Shown in pieces: positions 36,796 to 48,118 of a DNA stretch of 64,000 nt. Location: contig JAJQJQ010000004.1 in the NCBI GenBank assembly GCA_028622995.1, forward strand, positions 5,456,001-5,520,000, given 5' to 3'. Numbering within the stretch: the stretch's first letter is position 1; the number at the start of each line of letters is the position of its first letter. Source of the DNA: Panagrolaimus kolymaensis. Lineage: Eukaryota; Nematoda; Chromadorea; Rhabditida; Panagrolaimidae. Under the pieces are notes generated by a model. The model saw only the letters and a program-made list of their open reading frames with translations. It made no database searches and was not told the origin of the DNA. A program made the translations under genes and the position numbers.

Positions 36796-37531
36796 ATGGC
36801 TTCTTACTCCGGTGCTCCTCAACAAGGTATGTTTTTTCTTTTTACTTATTTTCTTCTTTTCATACTTTCGTTTTTTAGGTGGACAACAATGGGTTCAACA
36901 AGGTGGTCAATGGCAAGGCCAACCCGGTCAATATCAAGCTGGTCAACCTAGTGGTCAACAATGGTATGGTCAATCCGCTGGTGGTCAATATCAAGCTGGT
37001 CAATATGCTGCTGGTGGCCAATGGCAAGGTCAACCCGCTGGTGGCCAATATCAAGCTGGACAACCTGGTAGCCAATGGCAAGCTGGACAACCTGGTGGAC
37101 AACAATATCAACTTGGTCAATATGCTGCTGCTGGTCAATATCAAGCTGGTGGACAATATCAAGCTGGTCAATATGCTGCTGGATCTCCATATCAAGCTGG
37201 TCAACAACAAAATCAATATCTTGGTGCTGGCTATGGTCATCGACGTGAAGCTCCTGCTGATATTCAAGCCCAATATCGTGGCAAACCTGCTTTCTATGAT
37301 GCTAATCGTGGTGTTCTCTATGATGGCAAAACAGCTTGGTATTATGCCCCATCTTCATATGGTGCTGGAAGTGCTCCTTATGGTCAACAATCTAAAGTCG
37401 TCACCGCTATCGAAAACACTCCATATGGAACACGTATCACTATTGGAAATGGCTCACAAGGAAACCTTCTTGAACATGCTGCTGGTCACTCATCTCAATA
37501 TGCTCTTGAAGGAACTGCTTACTCTCTTTAA
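36796..37531 (+). CDS. Gly/Gln/Tyr-rich tandem-repeat protein
   Basis: Two exons, 36796-36826 and 36879-37531, giving 228 codons (227 aa). After MASYSGAPQ comes a tract of about 120 residues of near-repeats built on GQYQAGQ, GGQWQGQP and GQYAAG. A non-repetitive C-terminal part of about 100 residues follows (QYRGKPAFYDANRGVLYDGK...WYYAPSS...TRITIGNG). There is no signal peptide and no Cys. The repeat tract is low-complexity and prion-like (Gln, Gly, Tyr), the kind that forms condensates or structural material. The family is not recognised. Codons are strongly biased to GGT, CAA and GCT, and a TATA box lies upstream, both consistent with high expression. Confidence 0.85.
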
Positions 37532-37900
37532 ATGTTTTGTTTTAATTTAAGCTTTCCTTTTTTGTGTGTAATTTTGAATGTAAAATAAATACTTAATAAC
37601 TAACATTTTGTGTGTATGGGAATATGGGAGGGAAAACATTAGAGCAACTTTGCTGCAAAAAAAAGCTTGATTAAAATTTTAATTGTTTCCATTTCTTGAA
37701 AAAGAAAAATAGTAATTTTTCATTTCATTTAAAATCTTTTTGTTCTTCGAAACTTTTAGTTAAAGTTTATTTTATTCTTATTTTTAATTGTGGCATACTT
37801 ACTTTTTTCCTCAAAAAAGATTTTTTTCAATAAAAAAAATATTTATTTACCCGTAAACAAATTACACAAGAAGCTTTAAAAAAAAAGAAAGACATATTTC
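37532..37900. other. intergenic, 3' UTRs
   Basis: Convergent 3' ends. It holds an AATAAA at 37584-37589 for the Gly/Gln-rich gene. No repeat or RNA gene was seen. Confidence 0.45.
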
Positions 37901-39748
37901 CTAATAAATATTATTTGGTTCATAACCTTTTGTCCATCCATGCCTTTGATAAAACCATTGATTTTCAAGAAGAACTTTTCCCGTTTTTTCATCAAGAAGC
38001 AAACGATTCCATGTTTCAGGAAATTGATCAAAGTCAAATGCATCCTTTCGATGAATTCCAAATTTTCCAACTATTCCATTATAAAATATTTGAGTTTTAT
38101 TAGGTAAAAAATAAGCCATCCACCAGCCAAACGTTGATCCAGAAGCTGAGAGTAAAAATGAATCACAAAATTTACTACCAAAATACATATCTTCCCCTCG
38201 AGTTTGAAGGGATGGAGAATAAATTTGTTGATAAAGGGTTTTATTAAAATTTAAAGTTTCAACAAAATTTTGTGTTTCTCCAAGAAAAATTAATGATAGC
38301 GGTTTTGAAGCATTGGTTTTTCGGAGATCAGCTTGCATGAAATCCATGGCGGGAATGAGAAAATCTGCTCGAGTTTCTAATTGTTTGCTTATAAGAAAAT
38401 CTCCACGGCGAATATATACGCACATTTTGTGGGATGTATCATCACTAAAAAAAATAAGTTTACGATAACTGCTGCAAAGCTCGCAGTAATTTATCGCGGT
38501 TATACCAAAAAATATTTTTCAGAGCCAATTTGAATTTTAAAAAAAATACTTACATGAATAACTTTTTCGCTGCTTTATCAATTTTCAGCCTTAAATCTTC
38601 TTTGAATTCAAACAATTTGAGTATTTCATTTTTAAATTTATCAAAATATTTATATGATTGAAAATAATTTCCATTTAAAATTAGATATTTTTCATTGACA
38701 TTTTTAATCCTAAAAAAAGTTCAATAAAATCAGAAAAATCAAACATTTCCTCCCTCATTAAATTTATTTTTTTGATCTTACTTGTTTGGATTTTCATATT
38801 TACAACAATTAAGTCCATAATCCATTTGAGTGGAATCATTCGCTTCAATTGACTAAAAAGTTTAATCATCAAAAACAAAATGTCTGTGGAAAAATTCTAT
38901 TTACTCGAGGTTTAATAAGATTAAATAAATTAAGAAAAACATGATAAAATTCTTCCATGGCTTCATTTTGGCATAATTTTGTTGAATCATAAAATGGAGT
39001 TCGATTTAGGCTTTGACCAATAGAATAAAGGGAAGCAAAACGAAACATCTAAAAAAAGAAAAAAAGGAATGAGTCAAGCCTTAAAAAATGAGAATTTAGT
39101 CATCGGTAAAAAAAAACTACAAAAAAAATGAAATCTGTGTGTGATTCATTTTCAAGTTTTTTAATAGCCTTAGAATTTTTTTTGGGGATTTGCTACAGTA
39201 TAAAAAAATATAACTATTTGTTTTCGCAAAAATAATAAACAACAAAATATTTGTTTTTGTGGCTCAAAAAATCGGATCTTTTGGAAAAAAATGAAATGCA
39301 TATAAATATTCTAATAAAAGCATTTACCTGATTGCCTATTCCACTACAAGATTTATAAGTGGCACCAATAAATGTATCAAATATTTTTAGCGATGGCTGT
39401 GTTATTGTTTGATGAGTTTTGTCAAAAAAATAAATGGTTGGCAATAAATCTAAAAACAAAAATATTCATAACTTTAACTTAAAAAAATATTTTCGTGTTC
39501 CTATCTTTTTGCTTTCACAAATTTCACTAAAACTCCTAAAATCTGATCGGCGGCTAAAATCAAGAGTTAAGTTTACCTATTTCATTTATAGTTTGAGATG
39601 CTTGTTGTTGAACACCCATAAACCAAATAAATACCATAGAAACACTTAAAATTAAACACAATAAAAGACTAATATAAAAATAATAAAAAGTTTTAATTTC
39701 AATTAATCGAATTCGATAAATGGGTAATATGGTGAGACAACCTTTCAT
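37901..39748 (-). CDS. GT11-like alpha-1,2-fucosyltransferase-type Golgi enzyme (copy A)
   Basis: Six exons (minus): 39577-39748, 39328-39449, 38905-39048, 38782-38852, 38554-38709 and 37901-38444, giving 403 codons (402 aa). Type II topology: a short cytoplasmic N-terminus, one hydrophobic anchor (YFYISLLLCLILSVSMVFIW), then a lumenal domain. Family signatures are GIGNQ, MFRFASLYSIG, CVYIRRGDF (GT11 motif I is H-x-R-R-x-D, but here the first position is Tyr232) and the C-terminal block LSASGSTFGWWMAYFL. This matches family GT11 enzymes, which add fucose to galactose. The donor and acceptor sugars cannot be inferred. The same domain order and intron phases occur in the paralogue at 60796-62313, so the two are related duplicates. 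Confidence 0.82.
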
Positions 39749-40333
39749 AATTATTATTAGTATAATTTATTATTATTTGTTTCATTGGAAACCTAAAAAA
39801 CAATAAATAAAGCACCGAATAGAAAAAACTAAATAAAAAAATAAAATGTAAACATTTTTAACGATTTTTTTTGTCTTTTTATACCGACAGAAAAAAATAA
39901 TGTAATAATAATTTGAGAAGAAGATTAATCGAATATTGGGGATTAATAAATTCCATCCAAACATACATATGTGATGAGTGATCACTCACATACGTGGTTG
40001 ATTTTCATAACTGTATGTATGCATTGAAAGAAGTAAGTACATAACATTACCGTCCAACAAACAAAAAGAGAAGAAAGAATATTGCTAATAATAATAAGCT
40101 GAAATCCAATCAAACAAAAAAGTATGCTTCGTTAAAAAAATTTTTGTGAGTTTTCTTTGAGAAAAAAAATGCGACAGAATATTTTTTGGGTTTTGGCTTT
40201 CACATTTGCTGATTTTTCTTTTCGAAACAAAAGCCTTTCATTTTACGCGGGTTTTTTTTTTCTTGCTTCAAAATTTATTCATAAACATTGTTTTTTAGTT
40301 TCTTTGCTTCAAACAACTTTTTTTTGTTCAACG
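39749..40333. other. intergenic
   Basis: About 590 bp between divergent genes, AT-rich. Short ATG frames here are Phe/Ile/Lys-rich and lack coding signals. No repeat was recognised. Confidence 0.4.
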
Positions 40334-41697
40334 ATGTCTTTTAATGGTAATAACTACTTATGTAAAGATGACAACAATGAAATATCTAATCTGTAAGTTT
40401 ATTTGTTACATTTATATTTTCTTCATAAAAAATAAGTTGTTGTTTTTTAGGATCAAAGTATATTACTCGAAGGAAGAAGAGATTCATGAAGAATTTGTAT
40501 GCTTATTGTTCAACCATCTTTTTTTTTGTTGCAGTTTCTGATTTTTTTAGGAAAATCTTATAACAAATATGAATGTATCTATGACTGTACAAAATGATCA
40601 ATATTATGGTTTATTCAAAGATGATTATTCTGATCTTCCACCATATTTGAAATATATTGCTTCATGTGTTCCAACTCGACAAAGTTCAAGAAATGAAGTT
40701 CAAATATTGATTGTAAAGAAATACAAGGATATTGCAATTTGTTATGTTATAGCACCATTTTATCGTCCAATCATAGTTTTTCGAAAGCTTGTTGAGTAAG
40801 TTTTTATGATGCTTGTTAGTTAGTTTCAACGGTTTTATAACTTTGATTTTTATGTGTTCGTTTTTCAGGAAATTTGATAAGCTAATCATTGGAAAATCTT
40901 ATTTTGGTTATGTTCACAAAATGTATGTGCCTCCTTCTAAAGAACTTACCATCGTGTTTACCGATCTTTTTGCTATCCTGTATTCTAAGTGGTACTTTGA
41001 TTTAACAGAAGAACAATTTGAAGGTGGTATTGTACATAATGGATATTTTATGGTTGGTTAATGGATGGATGATGGATTATCAAAAGCATATTTTCTAATG
41101 ATGGATTATTTAGATTAAACGAATTTTGTTTGAAGTGAATCCTGTTGAAATTTTGAATTTTGATGGTTTCAATGTTTGTTACACCGATTTTGGCGCCATT
41201 GTTATTCCTTTATCTTATTTGAACTTTGATGGCATCTTTTTATTCCACTTTTCAAACTAATGACGATTTACTTTTTCAGATTTAACCGAAAAGGTTCACA
41301 TTTCTGGATCATTGATGTTTTGTTTACGTGGACTTAGTATGAATCATTATGCCTGCTGGCAATTGCTTAACAATTTTACAGTATTCAAAAATGTAAGTTT
41401 TTGTTTATTTTGTAACAACTTTTAATGGTATGCTTTATTTAGAAACGAATGCACGCAAAATGTAAAAATGGTATTTATCAAAAGGTTCCATGGGATAAAA
41501 AACCAACACGAACAACTATTAAAACATATGGCGGAGATTATATTATGATTCCTTATACATCGATGGCACCAAAATTTGTTGATAAACCAAAAGAAATATT
41601 TCCTGTTTTTAATCACAAAAGATTTCAACTTCTCGAATGCTTTGTAGAATCATCAACTTTTGTAACATTTCATCAAGTGAAGCAACGAAGAAGATAA
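40334..41697 (+). CDS. Tudor-like protein, unknown function
   Basis: Seven exons: 40334-40392, 40451-40496, 40551-40795, 40869-41052, 41114-41231, 41280-41392 and 41443-41697, giving 340 codons (339 aa). No signal peptide. The segment NVCYTDFGAIVIPLSYL (about 199-215), followed by a long gap and LRGLSMNHYACW, resembles an extended Tudor domain (aromatic-x-D-x-G, then V/IP, then L-x-G-x...W). Such domains bind methyl-arginine peptides, often in germ-line piRNA proteins. The likeness is by pattern only. The exon 5 donor appears to be GC (GGCATC); no GT donor in phase was found, so that splice is less certain. AATAAA at 41752-41757. A degraded copy of the 3' end lies at 46896-47075. Confidence 0.68.
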
Positions 41698-42146
41698 TGA
41701 TTATGAAAATATTGTTTTTTTGTTTGTTATTGTTTTGTTTTTTATGTTTTAATAAATCATATTTTGTTTCAAATTTTTGTGTCTTTGCTATTCAGTAAAA
41801 CAAAAAAGTCTGATTTTTAGCTGATACAAATAAAGCAACTTAAACTAAAAAAAGGCATCAAACTTTTATTAAAACATAAGCATCCATCTGGTAAAATAAA
41901 TTAACCATGGTTAGAGGAGAATTAAGTAATACGAAAAAATATTTTGAACAAAATAAAAGTAGCCCAAATGGGAGGAACATCGGTAAAATGGAAGCGATAA
42001 ATTCGAAAAAAAGCGCGATTCAATCAAAGAAAAAACATAAAAAGCAAGCGAAGAGATGCGCGATGATTATGATAAAGGCAAAAGGCAGATTAAAAATTCT
42101 CCAACGATATCTTGGTTTTTTTACAACCTTGTAAAATCATTTTACG
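41698..42146. other. intergenic
   Basis: About 450 bp of AT-rich sequence with the 3' UTR of the Tudor-like gene. A Lys-rich frame at 41907-42134 shows no coding quality. Nothing recognised. Confidence 0.4.
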
Positions 42147-44026
42147 ATGACAACTGCAATGCCATCAACATCGATGAATCCATGTAACGAAGTCGTCAAG
42201 GCAGAAACAGATCCTAATATTTTGTTAGCTGCTCTTATCAGTGAAGCATGCTTCGGAATTGCTCCATTCTTGGTGAGTAATTTATATTAAATAATTAAAA
42301 CTTGAATATGTGTTTTACAGGCAATGTTCTTAACATCCATTTTCTGCAGAAGATGGTTTATCAACGTCAATGTTCTTACAATTATATTGAGCTTCACCGA
42401 AGCCACAGCTTTCTCGACATATGTCCTTCATCGTTGGTTAAACTCTTATAACATCTTCATCATCTCTTCAGTGGTTACTTTTGCTTTCTTTGTTATGACA
42501 GCCTGCATCCTATTCAATCAAATTAAGTTAAGAATCGTCATGTCATATGTTGTTTTGTATGGATATGCTATTCTCTGCGTCATCCTTGCGATTCTAAGAG
42601 TCTATGTTGCCAATGAATTAAAAGGTCCATTATTTATTGACATGATACAGAAAGGTGGAACATCTATTGGACTCATCATTGGTACTATTTTCGCAATCAC
42701 CGATTACGTCAGCAAGTTTGGATCTTGGACGGTTGCGTTTACAAAATACATGAGTAATTTTTTTGCCATTTAAAAACTTCATAACCCCAAATATCTTATA
42801 GATCTTGCAAGAGGACCAACCAGAATTCAAGCTTCTTACTACCGTCTACCCAATGTTGTTGCGTTGAAAATCACGATAGATTACCAAGGAAGTAGGCTAT
42901 TTTTTTTTTGTCCCTTTAATACAAATTATTCTTAGAAGCCTATGAGGAAGTAATGACAATGGAACTGAAAAAGAAATGTATGAGGCAAATACAAGATTCA
43001 AATGAGTTCATCAACAACAATCAGCATTTGCTAGAAGCTTGTGGCAATATTTTAGATCAAAAAAGGATTGATGAATTCCTTGATAGTGAAGCTCAAAACA
43101 AAGGTACATTATGCTTAAAAAAGTAATTTTAAACAAAATCTTTATTTCAGACAGCTGTCGAAGAGCGTTTTTAACAAACATTTCCATCGTTTGTGCGAAA
43201 ATAGGAGCAGCTTATTGTAATCTGAAACTGGATAAATACATCGAAATTATTGGAGAAATCAAACAAGAATACTTACCTCCACGGCTGCAATGCATTCTTC
43301 TACAAAAGAATCAAGGAAAATTTAAAAAGATTTCTTACAATTCTGTGTCCTTGATTTCATCTCATCATGTTCTTGAAAATGGTGTAAACAACATTGCAAA
43401 AATATTTGCCAAGTTTGAGCAAAAAATCAGAAACATCTCAATTGAAAACGACCAAATGCTAATTGAAAGCTTGCAAGAAAGTATTGATGATGTTGAAGGT
43501 GATGATTTAGGAACACGATATACATCAATAATTATCGACATTGGGGCCAACAATTTGCCAAACAACGCCATCACAATGCAGCAAATAAATCAAATAAAGG
43601 AATGGGGACGTATTAGCTCTCTAGAAAACCCATTTACAAGGACAAGCCCAAATTGGAATCACCTTAATTATGAACATGGTTTTAACGTGGCAAGTGGCAT
43701 CAAATTCAGCAATGGTGAAAAACTTGTTGGCAACACTATCAATGTCAACCTTTATCAATACCAAACCGTCACAAATTTGATAAACATTGCTAAAAGTGCA
43801 CAAAATATGCGAACCAAAGTTCAATATTCTATTGAAAAAAATGAAACAGTTACAAGCACTGTTATATTTATTGTAAAAGCCATCAGAGCAGTCCAAGTAA
43901 GTTTTTATAAATGCATATGAAATTTAACAAGTCAACGATTAAACTAATATTTTTCAGGTAAAGCATCATTTCCCTGGACATCAAACGAAACATATTGTTG
44001 AAAAGCTAAATAAATTGAAGCTATAA
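42147..44026 (+). CDS. multi-pass membrane protein with large C-terminal soluble domain, unknown
   Basis: Six exons: 42147-42272, 42321-42753, 42802-42891, 42936-43103, 43151-43896 and 43958-44026, giving 544 codons (543 aa). The N-terminal 200 residues contain five to six hydrophobic helices (LLAALISEACFGIAPFL, NVLTIILSFTEATAFSTYVL, IFIISSVVTFAFFVM, SYVVLYGYAILCVILAIL, GGTSIGLIIGTIFAI). The remaining roughly 340 residues are soluble, with mixed alpha/beta character and few Cys. I do not recognise a family. Codon use looks richer in C/G third positions (ATC, AAC, GTC) than in its neighbours, which may mark a different origin or age. The protein is a candidate lineage-specific membrane protein. 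Confidence 0.75.
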
Positions 44027-45047
44027 TTCTTGTATTCGAAATTATCTAACATAAACTTTAATAATTAAATTAATCTTGTTAATAAATATTTAATTCTTGC
44101 TTTCCTATGCGTCATTGATATTGTTAATAATGCCTTTTTTATGTTCAAAAGCTTTTAATAAAGCGGTTTAAAAAGGACTTACAGCAAAACCAACGGTACC
44201 CGAGAGAGCAAAGTAGATCAAATCTGAAAATATAAATGATTTTATTGTGTTATAAAATTAAGCTAAAAAAACTTACCAAGTAATCAAAAACTTACTTTAT
44301 CTTACCTGTATAATGTTGGATTATACGCTTCATCATGCTTTAAAGGAACAAATAAAAAATAAAAGACCGCCTTCTTTAAGTTAAACAATTATAAAAGCAT
44401 AAGATAATCAGATCTTAAAAATGGAAGAAATGCGGAGATAGGGATTAAAATATTAGAGCAAGTTTTAATAACAAAAAAACTTTATATCGAAATGTTAACC
44501 TTACTGTAATATCGGTGAATGTTTTGAAGAAGCAAAAAATTTTTGCAAAAAAAAAGCAAGAACGAAACAGTATTAAAATGCATCGTGCTTGCATCAAGAT
44601 AGACAACTAAAATCTTGACAAGATAATTTTTGGCGCAAAATTCAAACATGAATTATTTATCCCAAAGTTTTATTATCTTTTTTTTACTACTGTTAATTAG
44701 AGGATTTATAATACAAATTATTTTAAGGAATATATTTTTTTGCTGATAGATACTTTCTCTTTAGCTCAGGCTTCGCTGTTCTATCGAAGCAATGTATGAA
44801 AATAACTTTTTTTGGAATTTTAAAACAGTATGAATGCTACTATATAAAAAAACGATAGTTATAAATTAGCCTGATTTCATTCAACAATCATAAAAATTTA
44901 ATTATAGCATTGTTTTAAAACTAAAAGTTAATAGTAAATAAAGAAAGATCAAGGATTAAAAAATGCGCATAAAAAACAACCATGACTTAAAAAAATCTAA
45001 TTTGTTTGTGTGATAAAATGAATTTAAATTGTCGGAAAATATTTTTT
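44027..45047. other. intergenic with a possible micropeptide gene
   Basis: About 1 kb. A two-exon 28-aa frame on the minus strand (44168-44336) is annotated separately. The rest (44340-45047) is AT-rich with no recognisable gene. Confidence 0.4.
44168..44336 (-). CDS. possible 28-aa membrane micropeptide
   Basis: Two exons on the minus strand, 44306-44336 and 44168-44223, giving 29 codons including stop. The first 10 codons open MMKRIIQHYT, then a hydrophobic stretch (LIYFALSGTVGFAV) ends in SPF. The splice uses GTAAGA and a TTTTCAG acceptor, both good, and joins in phase. The first exon is followed by two more GTAAG donors within 40 bases, suggesting alternative donors. A short positively charged N-terminus and a single helix are typical of small mitochondrial or ER subunits, but no family was recognised and its length makes chance possible. 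Confidence 0.35.
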
Positions 45048-46448
45048 TCAAAAATCATTATACAGATAGGCATCATCTCTTCCAATATAAATGCACATTT
45101 GTGGTCTTTGAGTTTTCAGAAGCTTGAATAATTGTTTAAGTTCCATTTTGTATTTTCGTGGTAATGGAATATCATAACATACTTGGAAGATCCCTTTATC
45201 ATTCATATGATTTATAATGAAGTTTTCAATAGTTTTTATGGCAATTAAATCAATTACTGGAGAAAAATGACATAATTGAAATTTTACTTCTTTATTGTTT
45301 AAACAAGATAAAGCATTCTTTAAAACAGTATTGCTTTCATTTTCTATGCTGAAAATGAAATTATATATTGCGAGTTTATAAAGATTATTTTTTTTTTGAT
45401 TTTGAAAAAGTAATAATTTAAAGTTTACTTTGAAACAAAACAACCTATTAAAAAAATGAGTTTTTCGAAAATATTTAATGGCATACATAGGGCTGGCTTT
45501 TATTTAAAACAAATCTTCCTCAACTTTTGTTTTGCTTATTCTTGTCATAAAAAAAATTTAAAAATTAATCAGTATTATGAAACTTACATAAATTCATTGA
45601 GAAGTGGAGTGTTTATAATGACATTAGATACAAAATCCTCATAATTATTAATTTGACATGCAAAAATTTGAAAATGTTTTATTGAAGGAACTAATAACAA
45701 ATCGATCATTTCTTTGTCCAATTCGCACATTCGAACATTCACTTTTGATAAAGAAAGAAATATAAGTTTGGTAAAAAAAATTATTTTAATTTCGTTCAAA
45801 GGTACATAAATAAATTCCATTTCCGAACTTACACATATTTTATGATTTAATCTTAAAAGGCACATTAATTTTTTGAAATTCATAATCAAATTATAAGGTC
45901 TCGCAGTAAAAAAAGCATACAGTATTTTGTTGAAAATAAGAGCCAAACCAAAAAAGCTTTTCTTGAATTTTACTATTTAAAAAAAATTCATTTATGAAAT
46001 AAAAAAATTCGGCTTTAAAACTAAAGTTTTCAGCTAATGGACTTTCAGCCTTTAAATCATTTTAAATATTCTTTTTCTCGTTGCGATACCCTCTCATAAA
46101 TGATTTTAAGCAAAAAAAAATTATTAAAAAAGTTTACTTGAAAATTTTATCCTTGCAAATATGTCCAAATGTTTGATTATTCTGCCATTTTAAATAGTGA
46201 ATTCCTCCATATTCAATACGAAGAATATCAATTTTTCGATGAATATATTTTCCAAACGATTTTGAAACTCGAAAAAGTTTAAATTGAAGCTTCGAAGGTG
46301 CTTTTTTACAAATAAAATATGTTAAAGTTGAAGGAAATGAGGGATGAATAATAGGCTTTCTTCGCTTGAAATAATTTACGAATTTTTGAAATAAAGAATA
46401 CACAAAAATTGAAAATAACAAGGTTATAAAAATAATGAATGCCATCAT
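45048..46448 (-). CDS. F-box/LRR-like lineage-expanded protein (exon structure uncertain)
   Basis: Coding-like pieces on the minus strand: 46138-46448 (ATG at 46448, hydrophobic start, then FPSTLTYFICKKAPSKLQFK), about 45588-45920 (containing LIFLSLSKVNVRMCELDKEM), and 45048-45348 (ending DDAYLYNDF). The 45588 donor GTAAG and the 45349 CAG acceptor join in phase; the link from exon 1 to the middle exon is not resolved. The middle exon has the leucine-rich rhythm of LRR/FTH-like repeats found after F-box domains in nematodes. The start segment resembles an F-box-like opening. I would treat it as one gene of an expanded family, with low confidence in boundaries. It could be partly decayed. Confidence 0.45.
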
Positions 46449-46890
46449 TTATTCCAAGAAATAAAAATAAGACACAATTGATTTATTAACCACAATTTGG
46501 AGTTGAATGGCAAAAAAAATGTTTGGTCATAAATGAAAAAGCTAACAATGCACAAATATTGTGCTCGGTTTTTTGTTGTTTGGAAGAAAATAAAAATAGA
46601 GGTTTTTAAAAAAATTATGGGTCAAAAGGGTCACGAAACTAAATATGTTTCCTTCAAATACAAAATCATCATAAAGCACCAGAAAATATTTATTAAAGCA
46701 TCGGTAGTTTTTCCTAGAGTATCCTCAAAATTAGTAATCCAGAAACAAAATATGAAAACATGGTTATCAAACCACACAATTAGTATATAAAAAATTGAAA
46801 GGCATGGAAGGAAGAGTTTGATTAAAATCTATGAGGCCGAAATATACATATTCTTTTTTGAGCAGCGGTATTTGGTTAAAACAATAGGGA
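46449..46890. other. intergenic, repeat-derived
   Basis: About 440 bp of AT-rich sequence with scattered stops. It leads into the degraded copy of the Tudor-like gene. No gene was recognised. Confidence 0.35.
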
Positions 46891-46895
46891 CAAAC

Positions 46896-47075
46896 AGTGG
46901 AATTAAAATGCGTTGATAAACGAAAATAAATGTTTCCTCTTTTTAATCACAAAGAAAAACAACGGATGAATGCTTACTGAAGCAACGTAGAAGATAATGG
47001 ATGAAAAAGAAAATTTGAATAATTTGCTAATAAGATTTTTTTGTTATTGTTAATGTTTTGTTTTTTATGTTTTAA
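46896..47075 (+). pseudogene. relic of the 3' end of the Tudor-like gene
   Basis: Segments match the end of the gene at 40334-41697: TGCGTTGATAAAC with TTTCCT, TTTTTAATCACAAA, GAATGCTT, GAAGCAACG-AGAAGATAATG and the 3' UTR TGTTATTGTT-ATGTTTTGTT. Many changes and gaps remove the reading frame. It is a dispersed decayed copy about 5 kb from its source, in the same orientation. Confidence 0.7.
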
Positions 47076-47086
47076 CTAGGCAAGAA

Positions 47087-47103
47087 GCGGCCCTCCGGGC
47101 CGC
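47087..47103. repeat. perfect GC hairpin 1
   Basis: GCGGCCCTCCGGGCCGC: a 7-bp perfect stem around a TCC loop, in AT-rich DNA. See findings. Confidence 0.9.
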
Positions 47104-47526
47104 GATCTCTATTTGTTTTTACATTATAAAAATTAATAATTCAATTAAATTGATGTAATTTTTTTATTTACATCATAGTTTGAAATAGTATGCCATGAAA
47201 TCCTCCTCCTTCTCATCCTTGGGATCTAAGATCCTTATCCCATACACTCAAGGTCCTCCTACTGGCAGCTAATGTCTTTATTCCAGCGATAGAAAATACC
47301 AATAAAGTCTCCAGTGCTTTTGATAACACTCATTTAAGGAATGACAAATTCGCCTTAAAATTTCCCCAGCACAAATTGCTTCCATCATGGTCCGATGTTT
47401 ACCTACATTCCTGCAATTAAAATCCACCAAATCCTTCTAAAGATCACAAAATAATTTAGAGTCCCTCACAGACAACAACCACTCGCTTCTTTCTCATAAA
47501 ATAAATTTAATTTTCAATTGTCACGC

Positions 47527-47543
47527 GCCAGCCTTCGGCTGGC
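47527..47543. repeat. perfect GC hairpin 2
   Basis: GCCAGCCTTCGGCTGGC: a 7-bp perfect stem with a TTC loop, the same size as hairpin 1. Confidence 0.9.
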
Positions 47544-47968
47544 CATGAAAGCTACTTTATACAACCCTTTGGCATTTTTAGAACCTTTTAATATCTTTGA
47601 TAGCTCAAAATCAATCGCCACTAATCAATGTTTCATTGTGTTTTACTTTCTACAATAAATGTCCTATAAGTTGCTCAAGAAATTTCCTTAACATTTTTCA
47701 TAGAATATGCATTAACCCTGAAGGATTTGGGTATATTTGGATCCTTTGGTTCCTATAGTTTTTTGATTTTTTTGTATCTTTGGGTAATTGAAAATCAACC
47801 GCCATCATCACCGCTTCATTTTTATGTAATGCAATCGCAATTTTCATTCATTGCCCATTCATTCTTTTATGCTAATTTTTTCATTTTTTTATAAACTTTC
47901 CCATGAAGCATTTCCAGGTGAGTACGCACAATCAAAATTACTAGGAAGGATAAATGTTTTTTTTGTTG

Positions 47969-48006
47969 GCGCCAGCCACCGCTGCGAATGCTTCGGTGGC
48001 TCGCGC
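47969..48006. repeat. GC hairpin 3
   Basis: AGCCACCG (47974-47981) pairs with CGGTGGCT (47994-48001). Beyond one mismatch, GCGC pairs with GCGC again, giving a stem of 12 pairs with a 12-base loop. It ends about 110 bp from the Ty3 insertion site. Confidence 0.85.
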
Positions 48007-48118
48007 GAACTGGGTTCTCGTTGACGCAAGGCATCTCTTTTTCAACTTGAGGCCCGCTTTCTGCGTATGTTTTCCATCCCGTTTTTTATTCTGCTTTCAG
48101 AATCGTGTTTCGGATAGT

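Larger units (their letters stand above)
47104..48113. other. non-coding, repeat-rich flank of the retrotransposon
   Basis: About 1 kb without a gene. It has locally higher GC, two hairpins (47527-47543 and 47969-48006) and a GC-rich stretch up to the insertion site. It may be an older unrecognised element into which the Ty3 element jumped. Confidence 0.35.

Noticed and set aside
47087..47543. GC hairpins as Helitron 3' ends
   Set aside because: No CTRR-T motif follows either stem and no TC start was found.
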